This document shows positions 33,651 through 42,410 of a stretch of 42,577 bases of DNA, one piece after another. Within the stretch, counting starts at the first letter, position 1, and each line of letters begins with the position of its first letter. A program made the position numbers and the translations under genes. Under the pieces are notes generated by a model that had not been told where the DNA came from, ran no database searches, and saw only the letters and a list, made by a program, of their open reading frames with translations. Source of the stretch: an uncultured Acidobacteriia bacterium (GTDB taxonomy: Bacteria > Acidobacteriota > Terriglobia > Bryobacterales > Bryobacteraceae); the NCBI GenBank assembly GCA_903882645.1, contig CAIRXZ010000128.1, positions 1 to 42,577 on the forward strand, read 5' to 3'.

Positions 33651-34981
33651 TTGCCGGCCTCCCGCGTAGCGCTGATGATGTACCTTTCGCCGGCGGCGCC
33701 GGCGGGCTGAGTGGATTCCAGTTTAGAGTTCTTGAACAGCCGCGAGCCATCGAGGATCTTCCACAGGGCGGCGGCCTGCGGGGCCTCGCCATCCAGGCGC
33801 ACCGAATCCCGGGTGATGCCGATGGTGTTGGTCCAGGCCGGCGGCTCGATCATCCTGGTGAGATCGTTCAGCAGGTCGAGGTCCTGGCGCGTCTGGGCGC
33901 GGTACCGGTCGAGCCACTGCGTCCGGGCGCGCGCGCGTTCCGCGTTGCGCCCGAGCGCCGCGGCGCGTTGCTGCTGGGGCTGGAGCTTTGCGATCTCCGC
34001 GCGCACCCGCGCCAGGTACCGCCGTTCGGTCATCCGCGACCACGCGGCCGCGCCGCCCAGGACGGCCGCCAGCAGGACCGCCAGCGCGAGGGTAGGCACG
34101 AAAGCCGCCCGCGAACTGAAGCCGCGATACTCGGGCGGCAGCATGTTCGCCGCCGGCGCAAGCCGGGGACAAGCCCCAGCCAGCGCCGTGGCGTACGCCA
34201 GCGCGTTGCGGGATAAGCCGTCTTCCGCCGGACTTGGGCCAGGCGGCAAAATCGGTTCGGGAAGCGCTTCCTCGATCTTCAGGGGAATCGCCCCGGGCGC
34301 CAGCCGCAGCTCGGAGAGCGCCAGCGCCGCGGCGCGCTCCGCCGCCATCTCGAATTCCGCCGAAAAGACGGCGCGCGTGGGGCTTTCGCCGTACACTTCC
34401 ACCACCCCCGGGGCGGCGTAGCCCAGAGCCACGAAGCCCGCATCGCGGGCCGCGCCGTTCAGCCGGATCGCGGCGTGCAGAGCGGCGGCGGTGAAGGTGA
34501 AGTTCGACGCCAGGACCCCGGCCTCCGCAAAGAGCTGGGCGTAACGGTCCACGGTCAAGCGCCGCGCGATTCCCACCATCGCCGCGCCCTGGCCCGCCGG
34601 AGACCAGCCCCAAGCCACCTCTTCTTCGCCGTAAGGGTGCAACGAATCGAGCTGCAGACGAATGGCGCCGTCCATATCGCGGCCTGCCACGCCGGGCAGC
34701 GCGACCTGGCGCACGATGACCTCGCGCCGCGGAAGGAGCGCGGTGGCGCTCAAGTGGCTCGCGCCCGCCGATTTCAAAAACGCCGCGTACTCCGCTCCCC
34801 ACTCGGCCGCCGGCCGTTCGGCGAAACCGCGGATTGTGAGCCGGCCCAGCACGCGCACGCTCGACGGGCGGACGCGCGCCACCACCACCTCCAGGTCCTT
34901 GCTTCCAATCTCGATGCCCACGCCGGATCCGAACCGCATCAGCTTCCGAAGGCCCTTGGGGATTGCGATTTCCAGTGGCAT
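33647..34981 (-). CDS. gspL: GspL-like protein (PilM-like actin fold fused to PilN-like part)
   Basis: The 444-residue product begins with an actin-like cytoplasmic domain (about 15-265: GIEIGSKDLEVVVARV, LPRREVIVRQVALPG, MVGIARRLTVDRYAQLFAEA). A membrane helix spans about 293-312 (FVPTLALAVLLAAVLGGAAAW). The periplasmic part has a long coiled coil (RRYLARVRAEIAKLQPQQQ, NAERARARTQWLDRY) and a ferredoxin-like end (NTIGITRDSVRLDGEAPQAA). In the T2SS, GspL recruits GspE to the membrane and contacts GspM, so this is the docking point for the ATPase encoded 17 kb away. It starts 7 nt after the gspK stop. Confidence 0.75.
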   Translation of the reverse strand: MPLEIAIPKGLRKLMRFGSGVGIEIGSKDLEVVVARVRPSSVRVLGRLTIRGFAERPAAEWGAEYAAFLKSAGASHLSATALLPRREVIVRQVALPGVAGRDMDGAIRLQLDSLHPYGEEEVAWGWSPAGQGAAMVGIARRLTVDRYAQLFAEAGVLASNFTFTAAALHAAIRLNGAARDAGFVALGYAAPGVVEVYGESPTRAVFSAEFEMAAERAAALALSELRLAPGAIPLKIEEALPEPILPPGPSPAEDGLSRNALAYATALAGACPRLAPAANMLPPEYRGFSSRAAFVPTLALAVLLAAVLGGAAAWSRMTERRYLARVRAEIAKLQPQQQRAAALGRNAERARARTQWLDRYRAQTRQDLDLLNDLTRMIEPPAWTNTIGITRDSVRLDGEAPQAAALWKILDGSRLFKNSKLESTQPAGAAGERYIISATREAGK

Positions 34982-34988
34982 GGCCGTC

Positions 34989-36062
34989 TCAATTGCTCCA
35001 AGCCGCGTCGTACCACCGCAGGATGTGAATGGGTTCGGAGCCCGACGGCATGTACTTGACCTGCGCCGCCACCGTACGCTTGAGATCGGAAAGCCGCCCG
35101 TCGGCGAGCCGCGGCCGGGCCGTGGCGCGGAACGTAAAAATCGAGTTGCCCCCCAGGCGCAAGCGATTCGCGGACGCGCCCGCCAACCCCATGAACCGCG
35201 CCAGGTCGTCGGCCGAAAGCGGGGCGATTCGCCGGCGCTGGACCAGGGCCGCGATGGCGTCGGGACTCAAACCGATGGCCGCCAGGACCGCCGGCGCCGC
35301 CGTGTTGGCATCCACGCGGTCGCGGGAGCCGAACACCGAAAGGCAATCCGCCAGGCCGGCGCGCGGAGACAGGGTGGCGTCCTCCGTGCCGGGAACGTAG
35401 GTTCCATAAAAAATGCCGGGCGTGACGCCTTTCACGAGCATTAGTTCCTCAATCTCTTGAAAAGACGCGTGCGCCGGCTGAAAAGACGGACTGAGCGCCA
35501 GATAGGCGCCGCCAATCCCTGGAGCGGCGGCCGCCGGGTTTCGCCATTCGTCGATGGCCATGGCGATCGCTCGCGCGCGCTCGGGATCGAGTCCCAGCGC
35601 GACGCCCAGCCGGTACAGCTCCTCGGGCGGGGAAAAGTTGACATTCAGCTTGGCCGTCTCGGGAATGATCTCGACGCGCGCCGAGCCGGTGGGGAAGTCG
35701 TAGCCAACCTGCGCCGCCCCGGCGGGGATCGAACGTTGGTTCGGATACATGGCGGACCAGAGCAGCTCCATGGAGGCCCGCTCGATGGCCCCGGCCGCCA
35801 CGTAGTAGGCCCGCGCGCCATCCATGGCGGTAGAGGCGCGCTCCGTCTCGCCGCGCACCGTCGAGGCAAGCGAGAACGCGATCGCCGCCAGCGCCGCCGA
35901 CAGCCACAGCACCGCCAGCAGCGCGCTCCCGCGCCGGTATGTGGAGCGAGCCTCCGGCTTGCCATGCCGCCATTCCTGGCGGCATCGGATGCCCGCAAGA
36001 AAGCGGGCATGGCAGGCCGGAGGCCCACTCCACGGAAGGCCACGCCGCTCACTAGTCCCCAT
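34989..36062 (-). CDS. gspK: Minor pseudopilin GspK with an inserted palindromic element in its leader
   Basis: The 357-residue protein caps the pseudopilus tip. The pseudopilin segment is RRG-SALLAVLWLSAALAAIAF at 43-64; like other GspK proteins it lacks the Glu at position 5. The large GspK domain follows (VEIIPETAKLNVNFSPPEEL, calcium-site-like LSPRAGLADCLSVFGSRDRV, helix-hairpin-helix IGLSPDAIAALVQRR). Residues 9-42 are odd: they are encoded by a 93-bp cruciform repeat (35941-36033), and the flanking codons for RRG occur twice, at 6-8 and 43-45. Without the insert the protein would begin MGTSERRGSALLAVLW, a normal short leader. Prepilin peptidase would cut after Gly45, so the added peptide is removed. 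The ATG overlaps the gspJ stop by 11 nt. Confidence 0.85.
   Translation of the reverse strand: MGTSERRGLPWSGPPACHARFLAGIRCRQEWRHGKPEARSTYRRGSALLAVLWLSAALAAIAFSLASTVRGETERASTAMDGARAYYVAAGAIERASMELLWSAMYPNQRSIPAGAAQVGYDFPTGSARVEIIPETAKLNVNFSPPEELYRLGVALGLDPERARAIAMAIDEWRNPAAAAPGIGGAYLALSPSFQPAHASFQEIEELMLVKGVTPGIFYGTYVPGTEDATLSPRAGLADCLSVFGSRDRVDANTAAPAVLAAIGLSPDAIAALVQRRRIAPLSADDLARFMGLAGASANRLRLGGNSIFTFRATARPRLADGRLSDLKRTVAAQVKYMPSGSEPIHILRWYDAAWSN
35941..36033. repeat. Cruciform palindromic element inserted in gspK
   Basis: Outer arms of 28 bp (35941-35968 and 36006-36033) match with about four differences; the left begins GTGGAGCGAGCCTCCGGC. They enclose two hairpins: ATGCCGCCA-TTCC-TGGCGGCAT at 35964-35985 and ATGCCCGC-AAGAAA-GCGGGCAT at 35989-36010. 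The plan equals that of 10155-10252. Near-direct repeats of 9 bp (35928-35936 and 36039-36047, 7 of 9 equal) flank it 111 bp apart, so the total insertion is a multiple of three. Confidence 0.85.
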
Positions 36063-36798
36063 ACTGACCTACCGGGCTGCGGAACAAACGAATCGGCGCG
36101 GTCACCGCGACCGGCTGCAACCGCGCTGCATCGGGCTCGAGCGGCGCCATCTCGATCCTTACGCCGCGCGGCCAGCCCGCGCTCGACCAGACTGGGGTCC
36201 AGACCGGCGGAAGGCCCGGTTGCGGCCCCGGCGCGAGGTACCAGATACGGCAGAATGCCAGTTGGTCCGCCAGCACAAACGATTCCGGCCCCGCAACCAC
36301 CGGAGCGAACTGCGGCGCCGTGACGCCCGTTATGGCGTCGGGCGCCATCCCCATGCAAAGCCGTCCCGCGCCGTTCGGGCCGGTGTAGGGGACCTCGTTC
36401 ACCACCAGGCGGACGCCGCGGCCGTCCTCTCCCGGAATCACGGCGAACTCCAGAATGCGCGGCTCGCCGCGCCAGCCCTCTTGCAGCGAAAAGGTCGAAA
36501 CCAGCCGCATGGTCCGGGGATCGCCCTGAAAGAACGCGATTTTCTGCCCTGCCGCCGCCGCCGATCCGATACACGGCGCGACCACCGGCATCATGCCCTC
36601 GATCTGCTGTTCGAGAATGCGTTGCGCGCCCGCCACGCGCCGGTTGTCCATCAGCCTGGCGTTTGTCTTGCCGAAGGTGTTCAGACCGATCCTCATTGCG
36701 AAGAGCATGGCCACGGAAAGGACGCTGAGCAGCGTCACGGCGATCAGGACCTCGATGAGGGTGACGCCGGATTGGCGGACACGGCGGGCGCCGCTCAT
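36052..36798 (-). CDS. gspJ: Minor pseudopilin GspJ
   Basis: The 248-residue product has a short basic leader and the class III signal RQSG-VTLIEVLIAVTLLSVL, with Glu at +5 of the mature protein. After the long N-terminal helix come strand-rich segments (IAFFQGDPRTMRLVSTFS, RILEFAVIPGEDGRGVRL, SFVLADQLAFCRIWYLA) typical of GspJ. It assembles with GspI and GspK at the pseudopilus tip. The ATG overlaps the gspI stop (ATGA). A longer frame to 36894 is not used. Length is in the usual range (200-250). Confidence 0.83.
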   Translation of the reverse strand: MSGARRVRQSGVTLIEVLIAVTLLSVLSVAMLFAMRIGLNTFGKTNARLMDNRRVAGAQRILEQQIEGMMPVVAPCIGSAAAAGQKIAFFQGDPRTMRLVSTFSLQEGWRGEPRILEFAVIPGEDGRGVRLVVNEVPYTGPNGAGRLCMGMAPDAITGVTAPQFAPVVAGPESFVLADQLAFCRIWYLAPGPQPGLPPVWTPVWSSAGWPRGVRIEMAPLEPDAARLQPVAVTAPIRLFRSPVGQYGD

Positions 36799-37226
36799 TG
36801 CGGCGTCACCACCGGCGGTATGTCCTCCGGCTTCAGAACGCGGCGCCGGTAACCATCCAGGTTGAAACTGCGCCGCTGGGCGCCGTGAATCCACCAGACC
36901 TCCAGCTCGATGCGGTCCAGGGCCATTTGACCCGGCGCCGGAACCGGCGGCATCTCAAAAGCGGTCAGGCGCGCTCGCCAGCCGGATTCGACCCCGCCCG
37001 CGCCGGCGTCGAACGCCCCCGCCACCTCCACGTTGCGCGGCAGACCTTCGTCCAGCAGCAGATCGTTCATCCGCAGTTGCGCCAGTTGGACCGCGTGGTC
37101 GTAATCGCGCAAACGCGCGGCGCTTCGCACCGAACCGGAAAGCGCCGACAGCAAGCCCACCACCGCGATCGCCATGATGGTGGTTGCCACCACCATCTCC
37201 AGCAGCGTGAACCCGCGCCTGCCCAT
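36795..37226 (-). CDS. gspI: Minor pseudopilin GspI
   Basis: The 143-residue product starts at the ATG at 37226, which shares its A with the gspH stop; the GTG one codon earlier is less likely. The class III signal is MGRRG-FTLLEMVVATTIMAIAV with Glu at +5. The globular part (DYDHAVQLAQLRMNDLLLDE, LDRIELEVWWIHGAQRRSFN) has the length and tryptophan-containing strand of GspI. It joins GspJ and GspK in the tip complex. Confidence 0.83.
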   Translation of the reverse strand: MGRRGFTLLEMVVATTIMAIAVVGLLSALSGSVRSAARLRDYDHAVQLAQLRMNDLLLDEGLPRNVEVAGAFDAGAGGVESGWRARLTAFEMPPVPAPGQMALDRIELEVWWIHGAQRRSFNLDGYRRRVLKPEDIPPVVTPQ

Positions 37227-37708
37227 CACCTTGATATGACGCTTTCCACGCGCGGAAAGCCTGTCATGGGATCGAGCCTCACAATACGGCGGGCGCCGTG
37301 CCGGTTGGCCATCTGAATGCCGATGGCCGGGACCGTGCCGCCGGGCAGGAGCACAATCCGGCGCGCGGAGTCGGCATCCTCGGGGATGGCCGGCAGCACG
37401 GCTTCGAGCATGATGCCGTCCGGCAATTTCAACTCGCGCGTGAAACCGGGCTCGTTGGAACGCATCGAGAGCCGGTTGTCCCTGGGCGAGATCACCACCT
37501 CCATGGGCTGCTGGAGGCGCTCCGCGCGGTTGGCCGCGCCGTTCAGAAAACTGGCCACCGATTGCGTGGCGGAGGCCAGCCGCACGCTGTCGATTCCGGC
37601 CGAGGCCGCCGGAAACGAGATGCCCGCGATCAGGCCGATGATGACCATCACCACCAGCATCTCGATGAGCGTGACGCCCCGCGCCTTACTGGTTCTTCCA
37701 ACTGACAA
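37226..37708 (-). CDS. gspH: Pseudopilin GspH
   Basis: The 160-residue product begins at a TTG at 37708, overlapping the end of gspG by 23 nt; no better start codon precedes the class III signal KARG-VTLIEMLVVMVIIGLI. The globular part contains LASATQSVASFLNGAANRAE, PMEVVISPRDNRLSMRS and RRIVLLPGGTVPAIGIQMAN, typical of the GspH/FimT fold. The start remains the weakest point of this call: the overlap with gspG and absence of a clear Shine-Dalgarno suggest translation by coupling. Confidence 0.78.
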   Translation of the reverse strand: MSVGRTSKARGVTLIEMLVVMVIIGLIAGISFPAASAGIDSVRLASATQSVASFLNGAANRAERLQQPMEVVISPRDNRLSMRSNEPGFTRELKLPDGIMLEAVLPAIPEDADSARRIVLLPGGTVPAIGIQMANRHGARRIVRLDPMTGFPRVESVISR

Positions 37709-38123
37709 TGTCGGCGGCCAACCCTTCTCCGCCCGGCTGCCCGTCCTGGCCGTAGCTGACGATGTCCGGCTCGTCGCCGTGCTCGCCGGGGAACTTGTAG
37801 ACGTAATCGTGCCCCCAAGGATCTTTCGGGATCTCCTGCGGCATGTACGGACCGGCCCACTGACTGACTTCCGGCGGCTTGACGCGCAGCGCCTGGAGTC
37901 CCTCCTCGGTGGTGGGGAACGTGCCCGTATCCAGCTTGTAGGATCCCAGCGCCGTCATGAAGTTACCGATTTGGGCCCGCGTCGCCGTGACTTTCGCCTT
38001 GTCGGCATTCTTCCACAGGGATGGTCCGACCAGCGCCACGAACAGCCCGATGATGACGACCACCACGAGCATCTCGATCAAGGTCACGCCCGCCTGCCGC
38101 CCGATTCTTCTTCGTTGGTTCAT
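37686..38123 (-). CDS. gspG: Major pseudopilin GspG
   Basis: The 145-residue protein is the main pseudopilus subunit. The class III signal is IGRQAG-VTLIEMLVVVVIIGLF with Glu at +5. The family signature is very clear: DTGTFPTTEEGLQAL, then GPYMPQEIPKDPWGHDYVYK and DIVSYGQDGQPGGEG, which includes the calcium-binding loop and the ending ADIVSWKNQ. The gene follows gspF by 3 nt. Length is normal. Confidence 0.95.
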   Translation of the reverse strand: MNQRRRIGRQAGVTLIEMLVVVVIIGLFVALVGPSLWKNADKAKVTATRAQIGNFMTALGSYKLDTGTFPTTEEGLQALRVKPPEVSQWAGPYMPQEIPKDPWGHDYVYKFPGEHGDEPDIVSYGQDGQPGGEGLAADIVSWKNQ

Positions 38124-38126
38124 TGC

Positions 38127-39338
38127 TCACCCCGCCACTTCGTTGATGCTCGTGATGGCGAGCAGCATGCTGAGGATCAGCGCTCCCACCATCACGCCCA
38201 TGACCAGTATCACCACCGGCTCGAACACCGAAGTGAAGCGCCGGATGGCGACGCGCGTATCGTTATCGTAAATATCGGCCATGCGCGCGAACATCTGGTC
38301 GATCCTTCCGGTCTCCTCGCCCACCGCCAGCAGGTGCGCGGCCAGCGGCGGAAAGACGCCCGCCTTGCGAATCGGCGCGGCGATGCCTTCTCCGCGCTTG
38401 ACGCCATCGATGACGCCCGCGAGCGTCCGCGCAATCGTCCTGTTATTCAGAGTAGCAGCGGAGATGGCGATGCACTGCACCAGCGGCACCGTGTTCGCCA
38501 CCAGGGTCGCCATGGCGCGCGCGAAACGCGCCGTTTCGGCTTTCAGAAGCGCGTCGCCCAGCATGGGGATCTTCAGCTTCGCGCGGTCCCACCAGGCGCG
38601 CCCCGCCGCCGTGCGCAGGTACGCCTGCCAGCCCGCCGCGCCCGCGGCCAGCGCCAGGGCGGCCACCCACCAATAGGAGCGCACGTACTGGCTGGCCGCC
38701 AGCATGATCGCGGTGGGCACGGGAATCTTCATGCTGGACCCTTCGAAGATGGTGGCGAAGCGCGGCACCACGAAGCCCAGCAGGACGACGATGGAGCACA
38801 GACCCACCGTCGCCAGCAGGGCCGGGTAGATCATCGAGGAGATGATGAAGCCGCGCAGATCGTCGCGCGAGCGCTCGAACTCCGCCAAACGCTCGAAGAT
38901 GGTCGCCAGCGCGCCGGAAGCTTCGCCCGCCCGCACCATGTTGACGTAGAGATCCGAGAAATACTCGGGGTGGGTGGTCAGGCTGTTGGCCAGCGAGCTG
39001 CCGCCCTTGAGAACGCGCAGCACGTCCAGCACGATGAACCGGAAGTCGGGCCGCTCGGTCAATTCGGCCGTGATGGTCAGCGCGCGGTCGAGCGGCACCC
39101 CGGCGTTGAGCAGGGTGGAAAGCTCCTGCGTGAAGAAGAGCACGTCCCGGCGCTTTCCCTTTCCGAACGACGGCAGCTTGATCTCGAAGGAGGCGCCCTT
39201 GGGCGCGACGCCCACATAGACCGGCGTAAGCCCCTGCGTAAGCAGTTCCCGTGCGACGGCCTTCTCGTTGTCGCCCGCCAGGCTGCCGCTGCGGACTTTG
39301 CCGTCCGCCGCCACCGCCTTGAAGAAAAAGGTAGCCAT
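38127..39338 (-). CDS. gspF: Inner-membrane platform protein GspF
   Basis: The 403-residue membrane protein contains two copies of the T2SSF domain. The first includes LFFTQELSTLLNAGVPLDRA, the second FARAMATLVANTVPLVQCIA; membrane helices lie at about 165-190, 213-235 and 370-395 (VILVMGVMVGALILSMLLAI). GspF connects the ATPase to pseudopilus growth. It is the first gene of the cluster, but no Shine-Dalgarno precedes the ATG and a palindromic GTGGGGCGGGC element begins only 4 nt upstream, leaving little room for an ordinary promoter or leader. Confidence 0.93.
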   Translation of the reverse strand: MATFFFKAVAADGKVRSGSLAGDNEKAVARELLTQGLTPVYVGVAPKGASFEIKLPSFGKGKRRDVLFFTQELSTLLNAGVPLDRALTITAELTERPDFRFIVLDVLRVLKGGSSLANSLTTHPEYFSDLYVNMVRAGEASGALATIFERLAEFERSRDDLRGFIISSMIYPALLATVGLCSIVVLLGFVVPRFATIFEGSSMKIPVPTAIMLAASQYVRSYWWVAALALAAGAAGWQAYLRTAAGRAWWDRAKLKIPMLGDALLKAETARFARAMATLVANTVPLVQCIAISAATLNNRTIARTLAGVIDGVKRGEGIAAPIRKAGVFPPLAAHLLAVGEETGRIDQMFARMADIYDNDTRVAIRRFTSVFEPVVILVMGVMVGALILSMLLAITSINEVAG

Positions 39339-39342
39339 TTAG

Positions 39343-39455
39343 AGTGGGGCGGGCCTCCTGGCCTGCCTTCTTCTAAGGATAGACGCAGCCGCCCCCCAAA
39401 AAGTCGGACGCCGCCGGTGGGGCGGACCATCGTTGTTTGTGGTCTGCCCGGCAGC
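39343..39455. repeat. Two palindromic elements before gspF
   Basis: GTGGGGCGGGCCTCCTGGCC occurs at about 39344-39363, and GGTGGGGCGGACCATCG with GGTCTGCCCGGC at 39417-39452 (GGCGGACC pairs with GGTCTGCC). Both belong to the family seen at 4392, 10155, 18790, 22084 and 42431. The region 39339-39607 has no gene and would hold the gsp promoter on the minus strand and that of the small membrane protein on the plus strand. Confidence 0.55.
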
Positions 39456-39607
39456 CGCCAAGCGGCCAGACGGCCGAAAAGCTGAAAGCTGAAGTCCCGC
39501 GAAAGCGAGCCGCGGATCTCTCCCGGGTTGCGCACGCGAAGCCCGAGGTTCCGGCAAATAGCGTCGCCATGGCGTATCATTATCTCTATCCTCGGCTGGA
39601 GGTTGAA

Positions 39608-39979
39608 ATGCTGCTCCACATCGTCGTGAGCTGGTTGATCAGCGCGCTGGCGCTTTGGATGGTCGCGCAGATCATGCCGGGCTTTCAGCTCCGGGGCTTC
39701 GGCGCCGCTTTGACGGCCACCATCGTCATCGCCATCGTCAACGCCACTCTTGGGACCGTGCTGAAGTTTCTCTTCTTTCCCGTCACGTTCCTGACGCTGG
39801 GGCTGTTCGCGCTCGTGCTGAACGCCCTGCTGCTGAAGTTCGCCTCTCTGTTTACGCCGGGGTTCGCCGTGCGCGGGTTCCTCTCGGCGCTGGTGGGTTC
39901 CGTCGTCCTGACCGTCCTTGCCGCCCTCCTGCGGCACGTTGTCTTCGTTCACGATCGCGCTTGGAATTCGTATCTTTAG
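39608..39979 (+). CDS. Small membrane protein, YvlD/phage-holin-IV family
   Basis: The 123-residue product starts at the ATG at 39608 with GGAGG 5 nt upstream. Four hydrophobic segments fill the chain: LLHIVVSWLISALALWMVAQ, AALTATIVIAIVNATLGTVL, FFPVTFLTLGLFALVLNALL and FLSALVGSVVLTVLAALL. The order and the motif FFPVTFLTLGLFxLVxNA are those of the YvlD-like (DUF360, phage-holin IV superfamily) membrane proteins, whose role is unclear. It is followed after 3 nt by glcE, so they are probably co-transcribed, though no functional link is known. Confidence 0.85.
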   Translation: MLLHIVVSWLISALALWMVAQIMPGFQLRGFGAALTATIVIAIVNATLGTVLKFLFFPVTFLTLGLFALVLNALLLKFASLFTPGFAVRGFLSALVGSVVLTVLAALLRHVVFVHDRAWNSYL

Positions 39980-39982
39980 ACC

Positions 39983-41131
39983 ATGGCCGCTCCGCAGACT
40001 CCCGCCGAATTGGCCGAAGCGCTCGGCGAAGCCGCAACGCGCGGGCGCGCCATTTCGCTGGACGGCCGCGGTTCCAAGCGCCTGATGGCCGGTCCCGTCG
40101 GGACCGCCGACTGCGTCATCACCACCGCGCAGCTCAACCGGGTGATCGAATACGAGCCGCGCGACCTCACCATCAGCGTCGAGGCCGGGCTGCCCTGGAG
40201 CGATCTCGCCGCCCTCGCCGCCCGGAACGGCCAGACGGTCCCGCTCGATCCTCCTTTCGCCAAACAGGCCACCGTGGGCGGCGTCATCGCCTCGAATGGG
40301 AGCGGCCCGCGCCGGCGGCTCTACGGCACGGCCCGCGACCTCGTCATCGGCATGAAATTCGCCACCCTGGAAGGCAAGCTCGTGCAATCCGGCGGCATGG
40401 TGGTGAAGAACGTCGCCGGCCTCGACATGGCGAAGCTCATGATCGGCTCGTTCGGCACGCTGGCGGCCGTCGCCGTGGTCAACTTCAAGCTGGCCCCCGC
40501 GCCCGAGTTCGAGCGCAGCTTCCTGCTGGCCTTCGATACTCTTCCCGGCGCCATCGCCGCCCGTGATCGCATCCTGGCGAGCCCGCTTCAGCCCGCCGCC
40601 GTGGACTTGCTGAACCGGGCGGCCGCGGGACCGCTGGGCGCCGCCCCGTGGCTTCTCGCCGTTCGCGCCGCCGGCAGCCCCGCCGCCGCCGCCCGCTACG
40701 AGCGCGAGTTGGCCAAGCTCGCGGACTGGGCGGCCTTTGAAGGCCCCGCCCAGCGGGATCTTTGGGAACACATCGAGGAATTCACGCCCCGGTTCCTGCA
40801 ACGCAACCCGGATGGCGCGGTTGTGCGCGCCTCCTGTACCCTGAAAGGGCTGGAGGAAGCCGCTGCTTCCTTCGAAGGCCCCGCGCTGGCGCGCGCGGGT
40901 TCGGGGGTGTGCTACGGGTACTTCGAAGAGTCCGCGGCCGCGGCCGTCTGGCTCGCCGGGGCCGTCTCGCGCGGATGGAAAGCCGTGATCGAGTTCGCCC
41001 CCGAAGAGCGCAAGCGCGCGCTCGACCTGTGGCCCGCTCCCGGGCCCGATTTTGAAACCATGAAGCGGCTGAAGGGGCTGTTCGATCCCTCGAACCTCCT
41101 GAACCGCGGCCGGCTCTATGGCCGTATCTGA
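39983..41131 (+). CDS. glcE: Glycolate oxidase FAD-binding subunit GlcE
   Basis: The 382-residue product belongs to the PCMH-type FAD-binding proteins: LDGRGSKRLMAGP (residues 26-38), QLNRVIEYEPRDLTISVEAG, PFAKQATVGGVIASNGSGPR and YGTARDLVIGMKFATLEGKL contact FAD. The end (MKRLKGLFDPSNLLNRGRLY) is the family's usual tail. With GlcD and GlcF it oxidises glycolate to glyoxylate at the membrane. The gene overlaps glcF by 14 nt. GlcD, the second FAD subunit, is not upstream here and must be elsewhere if the complex is complete. Confidence 0.9.
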   Translation: MAAPQTPAELAEALGEAATRGRAISLDGRGSKRLMAGPVGTADCVITTAQLNRVIEYEPRDLTISVEAGLPWSDLAALAARNGQTVPLDPPFAKQATVGGVIASNGSGPRRRLYGTARDLVIGMKFATLEGKLVQSGGMVVKNVAGLDMAKLMIGSFGTLAAVAVVNFKLAPAPEFERSFLLAFDTLPGAIAARDRILASPLQPAAVDLLNRAAAGPLGAAPWLLAVRAAGSPAAAARYERELAKLADWAAFEGPAQRDLWEHIEEFTPRFLQRNPDGAVVRASCTLKGLEEAAASFEGPALARAGSGVCYGYFEESAAAAVWLAGAVSRGWKAVIEFAPEERKRALDLWPAPGPDFETMKRLKGLFDPSNLLNRGRLYGRI

Positions 41132-42407
41132 ACAGCTCGCGCCCGGTCCGCAACAGGCCGATCTCGACCGTTGCATTCGCTGCGGGTTGTGTCTCAACGC
41201 CTGCCCCACCTACCGCGAGCTTGGCTTGGAGATGGATTCGCCCCGGGGCCGCATCTACCAGATGGTTCAGGTGGCCGAAGGCGCTCCCATCACGCCTTTC
41301 TACCAGGAGCACATCGGCCTGTGCCTGGCCTGCCGGGGCTGCGAATCGGCCTGCCCTTCGGGCGTGCGTTACGGCCGGCTCGTGGAGGATGCGCGCGCGC
41401 AAGTCGAAGCCCGCGTCGAGCGGGGATGGCTGGCCCAACGGCTGCGCCGCTTCCTCTATGTCCGCCTGCTGGAATCGCGCGCCGCGCTGACCGCCGCCGG
41501 CACGCTGGCGTATCTCTTTGAAGCCAGCCGGGCCAGGGCACTGCTCCGCGCCGCGTCCCGCTTGAAACTCCTGGGCAGGCTGGGCGATCTCGCCCAACTG
41601 GCGCCTTCCGCCGAGCCGCCCTTCTTCTTCGATCAGATCGGCCTGACGTTCGCGCCGCAACAGAGCCCGCGGTATCGCGTGGCCTTCCTCTCCGGGTGCG
41701 TCGCCAACGTGTTCTTCGCCCGGCTCAACGAGGCCACCGTGAAGGTGCTCCGCAGAAACCGCTGCGAAGTGGCTATCCCCGCGGGCCAGGGGTGCTGCGG
41801 CGCTCTGCACTTGCATGCCGGCCTGCGCGAAGAGGCGCGCAAGCTCGCCAGGCGCAACATCGACGCCGTTCTCGGCGGCGGCTTCGACGCCGTCATCACC
41901 AATGCCGCGGGCTGCGGCTCCACCCTCAAGGAGTATGGCGAGCTTCTGGCCGGCGACCCGGTGTACGCCGCCAAGGCGCGCGAGTTTGCCGCCTTGACGC
42001 GGGACGTCACCGAGTTCCTCGCCGCCCTCGAATTGAACCGGGATCTGGGACCCGTGAACGCCGTGGTCGCCTACCAGGATTCCTGCCACCTGGCGCACGG
42101 CCAGCGCATCCGCGCCGCGCCGCGCCAACTGCTGGCGGCCGTGCCTGGCCTGATCTTCCGCGAAATGCCGGCCGCCGATATCTGCTGCGGCAGCGCCGGC
42201 GTGTACAACCTGGCGCGCAGCGCCATGGCCATGCGGATTCTGGCCCGCAAGATGGAATCCGTGAACTCGAGCGGCGCGCGCATCGTCGCCACCGCCAACC
42301 CCGGCTGCATGTTGCAGCTTCAGGCGGGAGTCCGGCTGCACGGCTCCGGCCAGCGCGTCATGCACGTGGTCGAGATTCTGGATCGGGCCTACGCCAACTA
42401 CCGGTAA
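41118..42407 (+). CDS. glcF: Glycolate oxidase iron-sulfur subunit GlcF
   Basis: The 429-residue subunit has two [4Fe-4S] ferredoxin motifs at its start: Cys19, 22, 25, 29 (CIRCGLCLNACP) and Cys69, 72, 75, 79 (CLACRGCESACP). Two CCG domains follow with GCVANVFF...GCCGALHLHAG and SCHLAHGQ...CCGSAGVYN, which carry further redox or heme-like cofactors. Electrons from the FAD subunits pass through it to the quinone pool. The order glcE-glcF with a 14-nt overlap is typical. A short hairpin and repeat follow the stop. Confidence 0.93.
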   Translation: MAVSEQLAPGPQQADLDRCIRCGLCLNACPTYRELGLEMDSPRGRIYQMVQVAEGAPITPFYQEHIGLCLACRGCESACPSGVRYGRLVEDARAQVEARVERGWLAQRLRRFLYVRLLESRAALTAAGTLAYLFEASRARALLRAASRLKLLGRLGDLAQLAPSAEPPFFFDQIGLTFAPQQSPRYRVAFLSGCVANVFFARLNEATVKVLRRNRCEVAIPAGQGCCGALHLHAGLREEARKLARRNIDAVLGGGFDAVITNAAGCGSTLKEYGELLAGDPVYAAKAREFAALTRDVTEFLAALELNRDLGPVNAVVAYQDSCHLAHGQRIRAAPRQLLAAVPGLIFREMPAADICCGSAGVYNLARSAMAMRILARKMESVNSSGARIVATANPGCMLQLQAGVRLHGSGQRVMHVVEILDRAYANYR

Positions 42408-42410
42408 GAA

